Below, piece after piece: positions 13,834 through 13,838 of a DNA stretch of 13,838 nucleotides (positions within the stretch are counted from its first letter, which is position 1; every line of letters begins with the position of its first letter). The stretch comes from an uncultured bacterium (GTDB lineage Bacteria > Bacillota_I > Bacilli_A > RF39 > UBA660). Under the pieces are notes generated by a model, which saw nothing but the letters and a program-made list of their open reading frames with translations, searched no databases and had not been told where the DNA came from. The position numbers and the translations under genes are program-made. The stretch covers positions 1 through 13,838 of the forward strand of contig OMUM01000184.1 in assembly GCA_900314225.1 (NCBI GenBank), in the 5' to 3' direction.

Positions 13834-13838
13834 ATGAA
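13834..13838 (+). CDS. Start of a gene cut by the right edge
   Basis: Only ATGAA is visible. AGGAG at 13822-13826 lies seven bases before the ATG, which is ideal spacing and makes this a real start. The product cannot be read from the window. Confidence 0.7.

Noticed and set aside
1..13838. CRISPR array, insertion sequence, prophage, tRNA or rRNA
   Set aside because: No spaced direct repeats, transposase or integrase motifs, inverted-repeat-bounded element, or tRNA-like cloverleaf were seen; the non-coding gaps are all under about 130 bases.
1..13838. Mycoplasma-type code with TGA as Trp
   Set aside because: Conserved Trp residues use TGG, and TGA acts as the stop of the DUF1934 and SGNH-like genes.

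Overview
The window is very AT-rich DNA from a low-GC Gram-positive bacterium (Firmicutes, class Bacilli or a close gut-dwelling relative). Four things point there: an RNA polymerase delta subunit (rpoE), a spoIIR sporulation gene, a class I aldolase of the staphylococcal type, and the order of the housekeeping genes. TGG encodes Trp and TGA is used as a stop (DUF1934 and SGNH genes), so this is the standard bacterial code, not the Mycoplasma code. I cannot name the species.

Layout. 1-149: 3' end of ung (uracil-DNA glycosylase). 247-1134: class I fructose-bisphosphate aldolase with its own terminator. 1245-1802: HdeD/DUF308 membrane protein, ending in a terminator that faces the pta terminator. 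1873-3416, minus strand: pta (acetate/energy metabolism) preceded by a LemA-like membrane protein, one operon. 3479-5425, minus: class A penicillin-binding protein with a TTG start. 5539-6381, plus: a hypothetical protein that looks like a GyrI-type ligand-binding domain joined to a BlaR1-tail-like domain. 6481-8576: DUF1934 gene overlapping argS. 8665-9111: rpoE (delta). 9175-11072: prfA overlapping prmC, which act together (release factor 1 and its glutamine methylase). 11119-11625: spoIIR, whose best start is a rare ATT inside a hairpin-controlled leader. 11798-13771: murA and a membrane-anchored SGNH-like protein that lacks catalytic residues. 13834-end: first bases of a further gene behind a small leader hairpin.

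As remembered, most of these genes (ung, pta, a class A PBP, ywiB-argS, rpoE, a murA paralogue, prfA-prmC-spoIIR) lie in one broad stretch of the Bacillus subtilis chromosome. The window therefore reads as a compacted version of an ancestral core neighbourhood, not a mobile island. I see no insertion sequence, phage, tRNA, rRNA or CRISPR.

The most unusual signals are the spoIIR start and leader hairpin, the catalytically degenerate SGNH protein, the two-domain protein at 5539-6381, and the structured leader at the right edge. No clearly new multi-gene system is visible.
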